Positions 11,690 to 24,064 of a DNA stretch of 64,000 nt are shown here, in pieces; the first letter of the stretch is position 1; each line of letters begins with the position of its first letter. Location: the NCBI GenBank assembly GCA_025642065.1, contig JAODUP010000505.1:202501-266500 (forward strand). The letters are read 5' to 3'. Source of the DNA: Paralvinella palmiformis. Taxonomy: Eukaryota; Annelida; Polychaeta; Terebellida; Alvinellidae. The notes beneath the pieces were generated by a model. The model searched no databases, was not told the origin of the DNA, and was given only the letters and a program-made list of their open reading frames with translations. The position numbers were made by a program, and so were the translations under genes.

Positions 11690-11793
11690 CTTCCAACATA
11701 AACAGACTGTTTGGTGAATGCTATCTTACTAACATTGAGGTACTGGCCAGGAATCTTAAAACTTTCCAACACAATTTGGTCATCTATTTGAAT
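11690..11793 (-). CDS. Gene B exon 6
   Basis: A 104-base exon (phase 0 in, 2 out) encodes IQIDDQIVLESFKIPGQYLN and then VSKIAFTKQSVYVG. It corresponds to the 'GD.V.L.....G..L..S' stretch at the end of the first trefoil of IP3 receptors. The donor is GTGAGT and the acceptor TTCTAG. Confidence 0.83.
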
Positions 11794-11994
11794 CTAGAAA
11801 TATTAAAGAATAAAAGGTGTTTGATAAGTAAAGCAACGCACACACACAAGAACACAAAACATACACACACAACACATACACAAATTATTGTTGACCCATG
11901 TAGTTATCCTTAACATTCAACTGAATTGTTTAGGGTAGATAACAATCTAACTTCAGAAGCCAAATTGATATCTCAATGAGTGAATGAGTGAGTG

Positions 11995-12070
11995 ATTTGT
12001 TTAGTCTCAGCATTGATCATACCCGGGACAATTTCATGGCCACTGCACTATCAGAGCACCCTCAGTAAGT
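11995..12070 (-). mobile_element. SINE fragment, family S3
   Basis: The stretch TTGTTTAGTCTCAGCATT and following bases match part of a family also present at 39530-39640 and 16430-16545. It is flanked by an imperfect TGAGTGAG repeat. Confidence 0.35.
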
Positions 12071-12439
12071 GACTGAGTGAGTTAATGAGTGAGTGATAGT
12101 GTCAGGTAATAAGTGTGTGAGTGAATGAGTGCTCATGTGTGCAATACTTAAATTACACTTAAGGAACATGACCATGGGGCTACTTATTTGGAAAACTAGT
12201 TGCTCAGAATGAAGCCCTTTATCAAAGAATGAAGCAATCAAAGATACAGACAACACTTGGATATAACCCCATAACCTACATATCTACAATGCAGTACTTC
12301 AACCAACTGGATTATAATAGCAATTAGCATAAATTCACAATGGGCTTACAAAGTCCAAAACAACTCAACTAATTAATATTCAGGGCCGTTAAAAATTGGT
12401 TGCTCAAATTGAATGGTCATAAATGTCTGGATTCAACTG

Positions 12440-12880
12440 TCCATTTTGTTGCATACGCACTTACAGAATCATGCTCGTACATTTACATTGTTTCCCTTTT
12501 TGTCGGATTTGCATAGTGCACACCGCGTATATAGAATCTCGGCTTAAAACGACATTCTGGTAGCCTATGTGATATTATGGCATCCATGTGTTTCGGACAC
12601 CACTCTCATCTTCTGATCTATTTTTCTTGGGAAAGCCTGCCTGAACACTCAAATCAGACAGGTGAATGTTACGACCTGGGTTGTAAAAATATGGATTAAA
12701 CTGTCTGATTCACATTCGCACCAATGACTACATGGAGCAATCCATTTTGATGGATTCACAAATCACATACACAGTAGCACATGTGGAATCATGCTCGTAT
12801 ATTCACATGTTTCCCGTTTTTGTCGCATTTGGATTTGCATAACGCATGCTGCGTATATGGAATCTCGGCTTAAGACAACA
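12440..12880. repeat. Direct repeat of about 110-140 bp, 300 bp apart
   Basis: Two diverged copies (about 12440-12555 and 12740-12880) share AATCATGCTCGTA, TTTGTCG, GCGTATAT and GAATCTCGGCTTAA in order. They probably belong to a transposon or satellite-like unit with a tandem duplication. No coding content is visible. Confidence 0.7.
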
Positions 12881-13370
12881 CACTGCCTATTTAAATGGTG
12901 TTGATTATTAAAGGTTGTATTCGTTGCAGTTTACTAGCTATACATTCTTGGTTATTTGAAATTTATTTATATGAGAGTGAAAATGGCTACGGGTAACTCA
13001 GCAAAGCAGCATTTTTCTATTTGTCGATTTTTATTGCAAATACATGTTTATATATATAGGCAGGTGAAATATAACAGATTTAAAAATAACTGATCATTTT
13101 GGATCCGGTGAACATTTGTTAGGTAAGTGAAACATTTGTTATGGAAGAGTCTCATCAACTTAAAAATATTAGTACATTCGCTAAAAGCTCACTTATTCAA
13201 ATGTAAAGAAATCTGTGAAAACATGATGAACTACTGATAATCTGATATAACCATTAATATAGAAATATATAGGTTTCTTGTCAGAGCTATAAATTAGGTT
13301 AATTATATCATTGGCAAATCATTACAGAGAAGATTATCTACTTGTTAATACATCTTTAGCATAAACCTAC

Positions 13371-13451
13371 CACATCTCCTTCAGCTTTCACTTTATAACG
13401 AGGCATTATTTTGAAAAGTGCATGTTTGGCATTGTACTTCAGTAGCTCCAC
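13371..13451 (-). CDS. Gene B exon 5
   Basis: An 81-base, phase-0 exon encodes VELLKYNAKHALFKIMPRYK then VKAEGDV. It fits directly after exon 4 ('IQ' + 'LL...S.K.L') in the IP3 receptor suppressor trefoil. The acceptor is TTTTAG and the donor GTAGGT. Confidence 0.85.
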
Positions 13452-13779
13452 CTAAAATAAAATAAAACGTTGGAGATAGCAACATATCATAGACTAATTT
13501 CTTGTCGAACTTAAAATTAGATCATGAAACATCAGTGATCTGAATGGAAATTAAAAAAAAAATTATGTGAGTTAAAGGCAATTAAAGAATTAAATAAAAC
13601 ACAAATTCATTAAAAACCCATTAATTCCTTTTGAAAATTCTGAACCACCTACTTGAAGATGTTTTTTGTTTGTATTCTCACTAGGTAACCCTTTCTGATT
13701 ATGGGGCACAATTAGTAAACAATTTGGCTTCTGGTATCTCTTTTCATTAATATGAAATATAAATATTTGTGAAAACACA

Positions 13780-14070
13780 CACAAGGAAATTTTATTTTCC
13801 AGGACAAAGTATACAAGATTTAAAGGTAATAAATCAAGATATGTGTGAAAAAACAAACAAAATACAGCCTCAGACCTCCTCATCCGGTCTAACTGTCTGA
13901 TCTACCCACTTTTATTTAGATTTTGACTAACATGGAATATGAAAACTGTACCAGTACTCTTTTTCTTCTACAACTGAAGTTTTCTTCTAAGGACATAATA
14001 TTTATTCAGTTTTATTTTTGTTCTAAGTGAATTTTTTCACAGGCAATTTTATTTCCAGAATTACCTTATT
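13780..14070. mobile_element. Second copy of the 829-1122 dispersed repeat
   Basis: It shares a long diverged match with 850-1090, including 'CCACTTTTATTTA', 'CAGTACWC', 'TTTTCTTCTA' and the 'AAGTGRAYTTTTT' end. It lies in the intron between gene B exons 4 and 5's neighbours and has no coding content. Confidence 0.5.
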
Positions 14071-14254
14071 TAAGTGAGACTTTTACTAAATAATTACCAT
14101 ACCATAATTCACATCCAATCTACTAGCCCTCATTTACTATAGATGATGACATCTACCTTAAAATATCATCTGGGTTTAATGACTGTTAGATATGATAACA
14201 ATGGGAGTTAATCAAAACAGGTTCCACTCAGTGTTTAATATATAGCACACAACC

Positions 14255-14475
14255 AACTGTGCCATGAAATGTGACTCATTTACAGCCAATTTTGCTCACA
14301 TGGTGGACTAGATGAGCTGCCAATTGTGCAATGAGTTGAGGTGAGTTGTTTTGCCTTGGCTGAGTGGTGACTCCCTATAGAAACACATCCCACAAAAACA
14401 GGTGTGGACTGATATTGAACACACAACCTGAACATTCAAATCAGAATATTCTAACCATGATATGACTGTAACACC
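14255..14475 (-). mobile_element. tRNA-derived SINE, family S3
   Basis: On the minus strand it reads ATGGTTAGAATATTCTGATT, then GGTTGTGTGTTCAATATCAG, a B-box-like stretch, then CACACCTGTTTTTGTGGG. The same succession occurs at 16430-16545 (minus) and partly at 15285-15375 (plus). Confidence 0.55.
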
Positions 14476-15118
14476 CAATTTAAGCAATGAGACTACCCAG
14501 AGATCACTTAAGTTACTTATCTGTATATATTGAACCTATAAAACTAGCGCCCTGATTAACATGTGTGTGTGTGTGTGTGTTTTAGCTGTGTGTTAAAAAG
14601 TACTGGAACAGTGTATTATGAAATGAGGTGTGCAATGTTTCACCAATTCTTATCTGTACTGTATTGTACTGTATTATAATAATAATAATAATAGAAAATA
14701 CAGTACAACTATTACACAAAGAAATAAAAGAGAATTATATAGTATAATTATATAAATATCCATATATTCCTTTAGGAAAATGTTATTTCAACTTCTAAGG
14801 GAAGTAAGTCAAGCCAGAAGTTATATATTTAAATTCATGTAGCAATCAATAAATGATCTGTCTGTAAGCTAAAATATTTCTTCTTTCTCTCTTGTAACAG
14901 CAGCATTCTATAAGTTGACATTTTTGGTGAATAAATGATATCATGTAAATATACATTTATATAGTAAGTAAATAAAACTGTTTATACTGAGGTACTACTT
15001 CCCTCAATTAATGAGAAACATTAATGAGTAAGTACAGTCTGGATCTGTGATAGCACAATCTAATATACCATGTGAGTTACATATAACATGGAAGAGCTTG
15101 GTTTAAGATTATTTGGAT

Positions 15119-15182
15119 TGAAAAAGATGAACGGTGATGTTTTACGGCCACTTTTGTGCACATGGTAAGCTAAATGGGCCGT
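15119..15182 (-). mobile_element. SINE fragment, family S2
   Basis: It matches the 3' half of the SINE at 38428-38630 in reverse (TGTTTTACGGCCACTTTTGT, TAAGCTAAATGGGCCG). Confidence 0.7.
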
Positions 15183-15284
15183 ATTTGGATTGAAGAGTTT
15201 ACATTTTCAGTGGTTTAGCATTTTTCATAGTCAGTCTATTAAATTTCTGCATATCATACATCACTGATGAGGGTACTCCATTGG

Positions 15285-15375
15285 AACGGTGGTTAAATCA
15301 ATGTGCTGCAAACGTCCATGTTGTAGGTTTAAATCTGACTCACATCTGTATTTTGGGGATATCTTTCCAGAAAGA
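15285..15375 (+). mobile_element. SINE head fragment, family S3
   Basis: GGTGGTTAAATCAATGTGCT and GTAGGTTTAAATCTGACTC resemble tRNA A and B boxes at the right spacing, followed by a body like that of the other S3 copies. Confidence 0.4.
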
Positions 15376-15694
15376 TGTCCTATGCATGACCAACACTGAC
15401 ACTAAATCAAATAAACTGATCATTCACACAAATTCAAACAAAGTCTTAGCATTTATTATTTGTCAGAACACAAAACATTACCAGAAATCATTAATTAGTC
15501 AGTTCGTTATAAGTCACGAAAGCAAGGAAATTTCAGTCTCATTGCATTATAGAGCCAACACAAGTCTAATTTTCACCAGTTTCATCTGTTCATGTTGCAG
15601 AGGATAACCCAATCACTCATTGACTGCCATCTGTTGAATATGACTCCAGACATGTGGTCAATTCCATGTTGTCAATTTCAATTTCATTAAATTC

Positions 15695-16083
15695 CATTGG
15701 GTCAATTCCAATTCGAATTTATCAATTCCAATTAGAGCAAATCCATATATTGTATATGTTTTAAAAACACAAATAAGATGCAAGATATTTTTTATTTGAG
15801 TTATTCTTTAATTCAGTGATATATTTGATAATATACACTACATACATACATACAACAAACATGCAATGCGTACCCACTCCGAGTACATACTGGGAATACC
15901 TACTCTGAATAGTTTATATTCCAAGTAGGATTGTCATGGAAGAAATATTTCTGAATTAAAAAATTAAATGGTAAATATATTGTTTGTAGCAATGTTCAAT
16001 TCCAAATTTATCAATTCCAATTCCATTTTTTTAAATAAGCAATACTAATTCTGGAATTGCACATCATTTGAATTGACCCAATG
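15695..16083. mobile_element. MITE with CATTGGGTCAATTC ends
   Basis: The left end CATTGGGTCAATTCCAATTC is mirrored at the right by GAATTGACCCAATG. Sub-terminal TTTATCAATTCCAATT stretches recur on both sides. The 389-base body is non-coding, which fits a non-autonomous DNA transposon. Confidence 0.65.
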
Positions 16084-16330
16084 TCTGTACGGCTCTACCC
16101 ATAAAATAATCTTGCATATGAATAAATGTGAAGCTGCATTTACTCAGGGAATATGGGCCCATGCGAGTTAGCCATGTTTTCACAATTAATTATTCTAATA
16201 GGATAAAAACATTGGTATTATAAGAAACTGTAAACCAACTTTCTCGTGCTGTCAGAAATCTGTTTTATGCCATCCAATCTCCCCTCACATCATTAATGCA
16301 CAGATAATGATTGAGTGAAGACAACTGTTG

Positions 16331-16352
16331 CTCTCTCTCTCTCTCTCTCTCT
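16331..16352. repeat. (CT)n microsatellite
   Basis: Eleven CT units. Confidence 0.95.
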
Positions 16353-16429
16353 GATCCACTTATACTAGCGTTCATGACCTATTGACCTCAATCATCTCAT
16401 TATAGCAGATTAATAATAATTTATTTTGT

Positions 16430-16545
16430 TTATGCTCAGTGCTCATTACACCTAGGATATGTGGCTGAAGAGCAATTCTCTCTTTAAACAACCCACAAAC
16501 ACAGGTATGGGTCAGACTCAAACACGGAGTCTTACCGCGCAGCAC
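16430..16545 (-). mobile_element. tRNA-derived SINE, family S3
   Basis: On the minus strand TAGTGCTGCGCGGTAAGACT and GTGTTTGAGTCTGACCC look like tRNA A and B boxes, followed by ACCTGTGTTTGTGGG and the body shared with 14255-14475. Confidence 0.55.
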
Positions 16546-16947
16546 TATAATTACTGTGGGATTAGACTTAAATAAATACTCTCAGCTAATTACGCACAAA
16601 TTCATTTATAATGCTGGCTTACCTGCATATTACCTCACTCCGTTCTGGATGTTTGTGTGGTACTGATGTGAACATATTTCCTCGTAAAAACGTGTTTCAG
16701 CTGCAGAAAAAGGAATCAGAACCCACATTTATTTCTTCTGTTTTCTATTGATCACACATTATTGTATAGTGTTTATTCATAAATAAAGAACAGAAACATA
16801 TACTCTAAGGGCTATAGCATGCCATATCTAACTTTAGAGAGGATGTTGTAGTAGACTTGTTTCATGTTATTTCAGTTCTTCCTGGCTAACTATTACACCA
16901 GTTCAGTTGTCATAGTAATATTTTTCTCTATAAAGTTCTCATCTTAC

Positions 16948-17034
16948 CTGTATAATCTGTCCATACAGAAGTTTTTTTCCTTGTTGACGATGTTGCTCTG
17001 CCACATTATCCTCATTCTCAGCATCAGCAGCCAC
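16948..17034 (-). CDS. Gene B exon 4
   Basis: An 87-base, phase-0 exon encodes VAADAENEDNVAEQHRQQGK and then KLLYGQIIQ. The end matches the family pattern 'G..I.YG..IQ' that precedes the conserved 'LLH..S.KYL' strand. The donor is GTAAGA. Confidence 0.88.
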
Positions 17035-17533
17035 CTAAAATATGAATGTTTACAGAATAACATCAACATTCATATAACTATGGCGGATGATGACAAGTAA
17101 TAATAATGGAATATATGTGTTAGATGTTCATTTACACGTGTTTGTTTTTACTTATTTTCATTCATAATATTAATTTAGTGAAATTTAAAAACTTTTAAAA
17201 CCATTTAAACTGCTACAATATTGACAGAGCATACAAAACAAATGTATTGTGAGATGTTTCGGATTATATATGACATAATTAAATGTCAAAGACCATAGCA
17301 TTAGCATTAAAATATGTTTATTCTTGATTTAAAAAAGGGGTTCATTCAAGTCTCTAAACAGCTCACAAATTTCATGGAACAATCAAAGGATTCTATACTT
17401 TCTCCATTAGAGTGGTGATGCTAAGAGTAAAGATAGAATTGAAAGGGTGAGGCTACAGTCTGTCTATTATCACCATTGTACAGTTATTTGATGGATTATA
17501 TGTTATTGCTGAAAGGAACTATATAAATTCTTC

Positions 17534-17537
<4 letters not shown>

Positions 17538-17578
<41 letters not shown>

Positions 17579-17592
17579 GTGTGTGTGTGTGT
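17538..17592. repeat. (TA)n(TG)n microsatellite
   Basis: A TA run passes into a TG run. Confidence 0.95.
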
Positions 17593-17729
17593 ACATGTTT
17601 AGGGATCCAATAAATTTGGCTTTATTTTTAAAAAAAATGAAATTATTTTCATGTCTAATAAGTCCAAAGAATGTTATAATAATGCAATATATTTCTGTCT
17701 AATAATACAAATTAAAGTTTTCATTATAT

Positions 17730-17731
<2 letters not shown>

Positions 17732-17818
<87 letters not shown>

Positions 17819-17879
17819 AAATTATATTTATATTATATAACATTAAATATATATATTATAAATATATATATATATATAT

Positions 17880-17930
<51 letters not shown>
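17732..17930. repeat. Compound (CA)n/(TA)n microsatellite beside exon 3
   Basis: A CA run of about 52 bases, then three TA runs separated by short AT-rich spacers, ends two bases from the donor of gene B exon 3. Its length could affect splicing of that exon. Confidence 0.92.
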
Positions 17931-17931
<1 letters not shown>

Positions 17932-17932
17932 C

Positions 17933-18057
17933 CACAGCATGTGCAACTTTATTCCTCAGAGTCTGATCATCTGGATGAAGAAGACTTTTTGCCTTCAGTG
18001 CTCTATGTTTCTTGTTTAGTTTGTAATGGTTGGCTATACATATCTGGAACGAGATCA
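17933..18057 (-). CDS. Gene B exon 3
   Basis: A 125-base exon (phase 1 in, phase 0 out) encodes ISFQICIANHYKLNKKHRAL through to LRNKVAHAV. The family pattern 'F.L.....Y....' followed by 'L.NK..HA' of the IP3 receptor suppressor trefoil is recognisable. The acceptor is CTTTTCAG and the donor GTATGT. It is flanked directly by long AT dinucleotide runs. Confidence 0.9.
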
Positions 18058-19268
18058 CTGAAAAGAGAGGAAATAGATGGAATTATGTTTATGAATGATT
18101 TAAAAAATACATGTATTTGTATAATGATTAAATGATATGAAATATTAATAGGGAGTCTAACATGGGTGATCTCTTTCTTTTTTCTAGTTGACTACATTAA
18201 CCACTGAGCTAACATGCCTTATAATTATAATCTATGCTACTGTAACTGCTAAATAACATAAAATATGTAACCATCACTGGCAAAACTCATTCCTTAAACT
18301 ATGAGCGCAAAGGTTTGGGATTAAAACTGATATTAATACAAATCTCTAACCAATTTAATATCATAATTTTGTATATTAAAATCCTGGATATATAATGTTA
18401 TGTAAATGAAAATTTGATAGCTAATAATCAACATTACACCTGTGTCGAGAATTGATATCAGCTGCCAACCTCTGAAGCTTGATTCAGAAATTGGAATGAA
18501 TCACAAATCAGTTATGTGAATGATTTAATCCTATTTTCTGACAGTTCCAAAGGTAATAATAGGAAGGTATATGATTATGAATGATAGCTGTCGATTGGTT
18601 TATTTTTTTTCTTCTGTTTCTTTCTGTATCATTGTGACATATCTTTTGTGAAGTTTCTTGTGGTGTGTTGATTTTATTAAACATTGAAATCACAAAATTT
18701 GCCCATTTGTAAATATAGCATAATTTATATGCTATATAAACTCAAGACAGAAACCTTTAATATTTAACATAAATATTTAGGCATTTAACGTCCATATATA
18801 TTACTGATTTAGTAATAACCATCTCCAAAATACTAAGGGTAACTCTACACACAACCATCCACTCTATATAGCATTGCTTTGCTTCAGTACACAGATTAGA
18901 ACTAACATGTGTAGTTTGTCTGCCTGTCACTAGATGTCACATCAGATGTGAACATATCTGTTGGACAATGATATCAACAACTAACCTGAGGACATAGGTG
19001 TTTTTAGAAAGGGGATGGTTACAATCGAACAAACCCTTCTAAATGTCCAATAAATTATAATTCAAAACTCTGAATAATAAAAAGATTTATGATGGGGGAA
19101 TATGTGGACTTAAGCAGATGAATATAATTCTTATTATTACATGGATTATTTATTGTGTGATGGCAAGACCAAATTTCCTGGGATACCCCTGATGTGGCAG
19201 GAGAGCAACAGAACTAAAATATCATCCGCTTCTGACAAAATGCCGAATTGATCCGTTATGGCTTACAG

Positions 19269-20726
19269 CAGTGTTGCTTCTAGGATCTAGCCAATGTGGA
19301 GGAGCTCCCCCTTAATTGGATCTTAAAAATGTGGGCGCTTTTAATGTAACATGGGCATAGAAACGCATACCCCCAGGAATACTTGAACTGAAAATGATGA
19401 CATTTGCATCCTATTTGAAGTATTTATACACATAGTTTTACAGTGTAACCATAATTAAATGTATGCATATCACCTATATCTGTAACATGAAAAAACAAGA
19501 CTACAGAAATGCTTCAAAGTGTTATTGATGAGACTCGTTTTTATATATTCTACAGGCTTTCTTCTCCTTCCACAGATTACAACTACCGGTAACTCATAGC
19601 CAAAGTTGATGTTTTAATTTTCATCAACACATTGATGATTTTTTTTCTTATGCCCATTCAGGTGAAGACCACCATTACCAGATACCAGCCACTTATAAAT
19701 AGGACTGGAAGAAATTCTTTAAGTAGCGGGCCATCACATGCAATAAGTATCAAATCGTAGATTTTCCTGGCCAAGGGAGTTCCTCAACAAGTTTTAATGC
19801 GGTTCACAGAGGAGAACTGCTTCTCACACTCAGCAGTTGATGGACAGACGATCAAGGAAGAAACACGATTCTTAAGTTACCAAAAACTGCATATAGTTCC
19901 TTCACTAAAGTATGAATACAGTTAACAGGATATATGAAATCTATAGTTATATCATAATATTAACATAAAATGCATCAAAAAAAAAACAACAACCCAGTGA
20001 TTAAACAAATATATATAGGAGAGGGACGAGAATCCACCATAGAAACAAGACCATTTTTTTAAATTTACTGTAAACAAAGATAACTGGCCAGTCAGGAGGA
20101 AGTATTTGCGTCCCGTGACCATCATAATGCATAATGGAGGTTTACCAGCCATGATCGCCAACCCACCAAAATCGCTCCCATCCTTCAAGCATGGTTCTTA
20201 TATTCAGTAAATATAATAAATATGATATTTGAAATGGCTACAGCACTAGATTTTGACATTATTTCAGATCATGAAACTATCGGATGATAAATATTTGGCG
20301 TTTATCATGGCCCATTTTCTGCTGACAATGCCATACCAGTGGTATAGTATTATTCAAGCTAATGTGATGGGGAGATCGTTAATGCGCACAACAGTTACAA
20401 TATTGTGCATGGTATTTTATTCTGCACCATGTGGTGCCCAGGGATGTTTTCATTTTACGTCATACGTTAAATATCGGGGGAATCCGGCAAAAATGCGTTC
20501 CAGAGGCAACACTGATCTCTCTACACGGGACTTAGCACTGCCTGGAAATCGTTCACACAAAATATAATAGTGACGGGGAGACCGTTAAGGCACACAACAT
20601 GTACAATATTGCGCCATGGGGTTTTATTCTGCGCTATGTGCGGCGCAGGGATATTTTTATTTGCGCCATACATAAAAAATATCGCGGGAATCCCGCAAAA
20701 ACGCGTCCGAAAAGCAACACTGCTTA
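19269..20726 (-). mobile_element. hAT transposon remnant, left arm
   Basis: The ends are CAGTGTTGCTTCTAGGATC at 19269 and GCAACACT near 20717, flanked by GCTTACAG and GCTTACAT, a near-perfect 8-bp target duplication. Minus-strand frames at 19670-19920 match the hAT C-terminal dimerisation region (CPSTAECEKQFSSVNRIK; LIACDGPLLKEFLPV), broken by a frameshift. A second internal TIR copy occurs near 20507, part of a 215-bp duplication. The element lies in gene B intron 2. Confidence 0.72.
20355..20726. repeat. Direct repeat of about 215 bp at the hAT end
   Basis: Two copies (20357-20515 and 20572-20726) share GGGGAGAYCGTTAAKGC, TTTTATTCTGC, GCAGGGATNTTTT and GCAACACTG in order. It doubles the transposon terminus. 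Confidence 0.8.
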
Positions 20727-20760
20727 CATGATGGGGACATGAAGTAATAATATACATTAC

Positions 20761-20831
20761 CTTGTGGGTCAGGCACTTGGGGGCGGTCACGCTCTTGCTT
20801 TTCATGGACAGCTAGCTCCGACCTGGTAGAA
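20761..20831 (-). CDS. Gene B exon 2
   Basis: A 71-base exon (phase 2 in, phase 1 out) encodes STRSELAVHEKQERDRPQ and the ending VPDPQ. The TTTACAG acceptor and GTAATG donor are clear. Its inverted copy at 61087-61157 has the same length and phases with an open frame. The segment corresponds to the loop before the 'CLFK.CP..RY' motif of IP3 receptors. Confidence 0.85.
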
Positions 20832-20891
20832 CTGTAAATAGATACGTAATATAGTACAAACATTAATCAGTATACATAAAATAGCTCTCTC

Positions 20892-20896
<5 letters not shown>

Positions 20897-20943
<47 letters not shown>
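20897..20943. repeat. (TA)n microsatellite
   Basis: A TA run of about 46 bases upstream of gene B exon 2. Confidence 0.95.
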
Positions 20944-20945
<2 letters not shown>

Positions 20946-21616
20946 TTTGTTTGATACATAAACAATAATCAATATAGGACATCACTGAATGCACATATAG
21001 ATTGAACGTTTGTTTAACCTAATTACTGAAAAATAGTGCTAGAGAAATATATAAGCTGATACATATTTTGGTATACATGAAATAGAACAATCAAGCTTTT
21101 CAGTTGCTGTCATTTTGTAAACATGCAGTTTGTTTTTAAGCTAAACATAATATATTAGTTATGTCTGACTCATTTATCTCTCATGTGTTATGTGACTATC
21201 TCAAGAATTACAGGTTTGGTCTTGTTTGTGAACTGTATAACAAATTAATATGTACAGAACTCGTCTGTGTGTGACTAAGCGATTCAGCGAATCAGTCATC
21301 CAGTCACTGATAGCTTTGTTTATCTTAAGTATTGGTTCCAACTAGAGATATGATTGATGAATTATTCCATAGTATACTACACTCAATACAGCTGCAGTAT
21401 ACTACAAATGATACACACTACTACATACAGCAAATTATACTCAAACATTACAGTATACTAAGTATACTTCTAATATACTATACAGTAGTGTTTCTAATTT
21501 AGAAACACAACCATATAATAAAAGAGTACAATATTATATGATCATCTTTGATCATCACTGACAAAAATAACAAATTAACATTAGGTAACTAGAAGAAATT
21601 TTTATTTTATATAATT

Positions 21617-21735
21617 ATGACCATGTACTACAATATAAGAGAGGTACTACCATATAAGAGAAGTACTACAAATTACAATATAAGAGAGGTACTACAATAT
21701 AAAAGAAGTCTACTACAATATATGAGAGGTACGTA
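21617..21735. repeat. TACTACAATATAAGAGAGG minisatellite, left arm
   Basis: Five or six imperfect units of about 20 bases. The right-arm counterpart is split into 55676-55747 and 60165-60245 by a transposon. Confidence 0.85.
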
Positions 21736-21841
21736 CTACAGTAAACTTGTTATTTTATATTTTTACCACAAAAATAATAGTAATAAAGCTAATTATTTAA
21801 CCATTATACATGATAATTGACTTTCACTCTATTATACTGAC

Positions 21842-21927
21842 CTTGATTGCACACAGTAAACATAACCAAATGTCTCTTCCGAGAAGAGACAGACAGTGTC
21901 ACCAACACACAGAGCTTCTACTGTCAT
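21842..21927 (-). CDS. Gene B exon 1, start codon and N-terminus
   Basis: The ATG lies at 21927-21925 and the exon extends as 5' UTR to 21961, where an AG acceptor shows that a non-coding exon must lie upstream. Coding is 28 codons plus two bases, starting MTVEALCVGDTVCLFSEE, which matches the 'GD.C.L..E' start of IP3 receptors. The donor is GTCAGT. The start is supported by the family position of the GD motif, by an in-frame stop upstream and by conservation of the same ATG in the inverted copy at 55479. Confidence 0.88.
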
Positions 21928-22589
21928 CTCGTTGCCTCTCTGATAGTAGACTAATGGCCAGCTGTGAATTATAATAGAGAAGATCAGGACCACAATAAAA
22001 TTATTGGTTTAACTTTTTTGTACTATCCTGCTACTTTAATGTATATATGTATTTAAGTGTTATTATATGTATTTACATTAGTGTACAAACTAAATATATA
22101 CATAAAATATATTAACAACACACACACAACTCTTAATGCTAGTTTGATCCACAATTAACACTAATTTCTCAAATGTGGAGTGCGGGTTGCTTGTTTACAA
22201 ATACCTAGAGATGATAGATATTGCAGTAATAAGTTAAATACTGTATAAGATATAATTATATTTTGACGTTGAATCGGTTATAAAACTCAAGAAAATGCTA
22301 ATCATTGGCCGTGACTTCGAACAGTAAAATAATATATTGTGTCACACACATAGACAGACATACCCGAATAAGCATAAAATTGAGGTCCTATATTAGACTA
22401 TAACATTAGCAAGAGCATAAAAAGTCCTTCATAAAGAAATTGCACTATACACTAATATTAATTACTTATATAAGTCATGGAACACAATATGAAACAACAT
22501 AACGCGGAATAAGAAGATCAATATAGATCAATGCGAAATACCAACTACTAAAAATTAAAACATTTAGTTAGTTCCTGGTTGAAGTCATT

Positions 22590-22590
<1 letters not shown>

Positions 22591-22668
<78 letters not shown>

Positions 22669-22718
22669 ACTAGTTTAACCCTTCCACACTCCAGTGGCCC
22701 TTTTCTTATAAGTAGTAC

Positions 22719-22754
<36 letters not shown>

Positions 22755-23965
22755 CAAAGTCATATCCAATAAATGGTGCCAATTATATTAAAACCTATGA
22801 ACAATATAACTCACCTACAAGCTGTTGAATAAAAATTGTTGACTCAACAGGTTAAGACATATTTCCGCAAGCTGCTTGTAATTAGTTGAAGTTTGGGGTA
22901 GAAAACCCTGGCTGTCGCCAAGTTGCGGTCGTAGATTCGCTTTTAATGCACAATAACAAACATTCATCCATTTAGAGAAGCACGTGAATTAAACCAGATT
23001 TTTTTAACAATTTCGATAACATCAAGTCAAAAGCTGAACCGAACCAATATACTTAAGCTTCGCAGGAAGAGTGGTATTCTATCTGTCGCAGCAGACAAGT
23101 TGTGTCGTCTGTTTTGTTGTTTGGGGAGAATCCCCTGGCTGTCGCTTATTTAGCACCGCCTTAATGTGTCCTCTGCTCCGTTATTGGTTATTTATTGAAC
23201 GCAATAAACTGTGTCGGCTTTAGGCTCTAGACCAAACATCAGTAGTCACTAATCAACTGGACGTGGGCCTGGCTTTGGGTCGTGTGTGTGTGTGTGTGTG
23301 TGTGTTTGTTTTCTCGGCGTTTGATTTTCACTTTAGTCTTTGTTGCGGGGTATTTATTCCCATAATAATCACTGCTATACGTTTATGTTCCGTGGAAAAG
23401 ACTACTTTTGAGCCGTATGACTGGGATGACTGACGTCGATCTCGGTCCCATAGATCTCGGCACATTTCGATTTCGGCCCACCTATTAGGATGTTAGAGTG
23501 ATATTCCTACGTTTTGTTATGTATAATTAAATGACATTCCTAATTAAATATATTCGTGTTTGTGTACAAAAATAAAATGTTAATTGAATGTCTACGTATT
23601 TTATGCTTTCATGTCTATGTCGGTTCTAGTTGTTCTAGCAATTGCGTCATCGAGTAGATTGTGGTTGCTGGGCGTATTTGAGTTGTGCATGTAAACAACA
23701 TTGGTGCAGGAAGTTGTAGTCCTTCAGTCAATACAATAAAACATTGGAATATATGTCGTACAGTCGGGCCGTAGTCGATCTGCAGAAGATCTTCGGCTTC
23801 TGGCAGAATTCGACTACGGCGACCGCTCTCCACCACTCCCCCCAGATGTGCCCGCCTATACGGCCCACGATTGAGGCCTCCGTGGGTGGCCTGTTATCAG
23901 TACTGTTTATTCAAATAAATTTATATTTTTTTTCCCAATAGACTATAGGCCACTAAAAGGCCCTA

Positions 23966-24005
<40 letters not shown>

Positions 24006-24023
24006 AAAAAAACACACATACAT

Positions 24024-24064
<41 letters not shown>

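Larger units (their letters stand above)
2301..21961 (-). other. Gene B: IP3 receptor-like gene, N-terminal half (14 exons seen)
   Basis: This is the extent of a minus-strand gene related to inositol 1,4,5-trisphosphate receptors, the endoplasmic reticulum calcium-release channels. Translated exons align in order with the family's N-terminal trefoil (exons 1-6), the MIR-type trefoil (exons 7-13) and the first helices of the RIH region (last two exons). Splice sites are GT-AG and phases join exactly except for one gap between 5315 and 6146, where an exon of length 2 modulo 3 is needed. The gene runs off the window below 2300, so the central and channel regions are not seen. The encoded protein is divergent from vertebrate receptors and positions known to bind IP3 look changed. 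Introns hold SINEs, MITE-like elements, a pogo-like element and a hAT element. Identification rests on family patterns recalled, not on a search. Confidence 0.85.
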
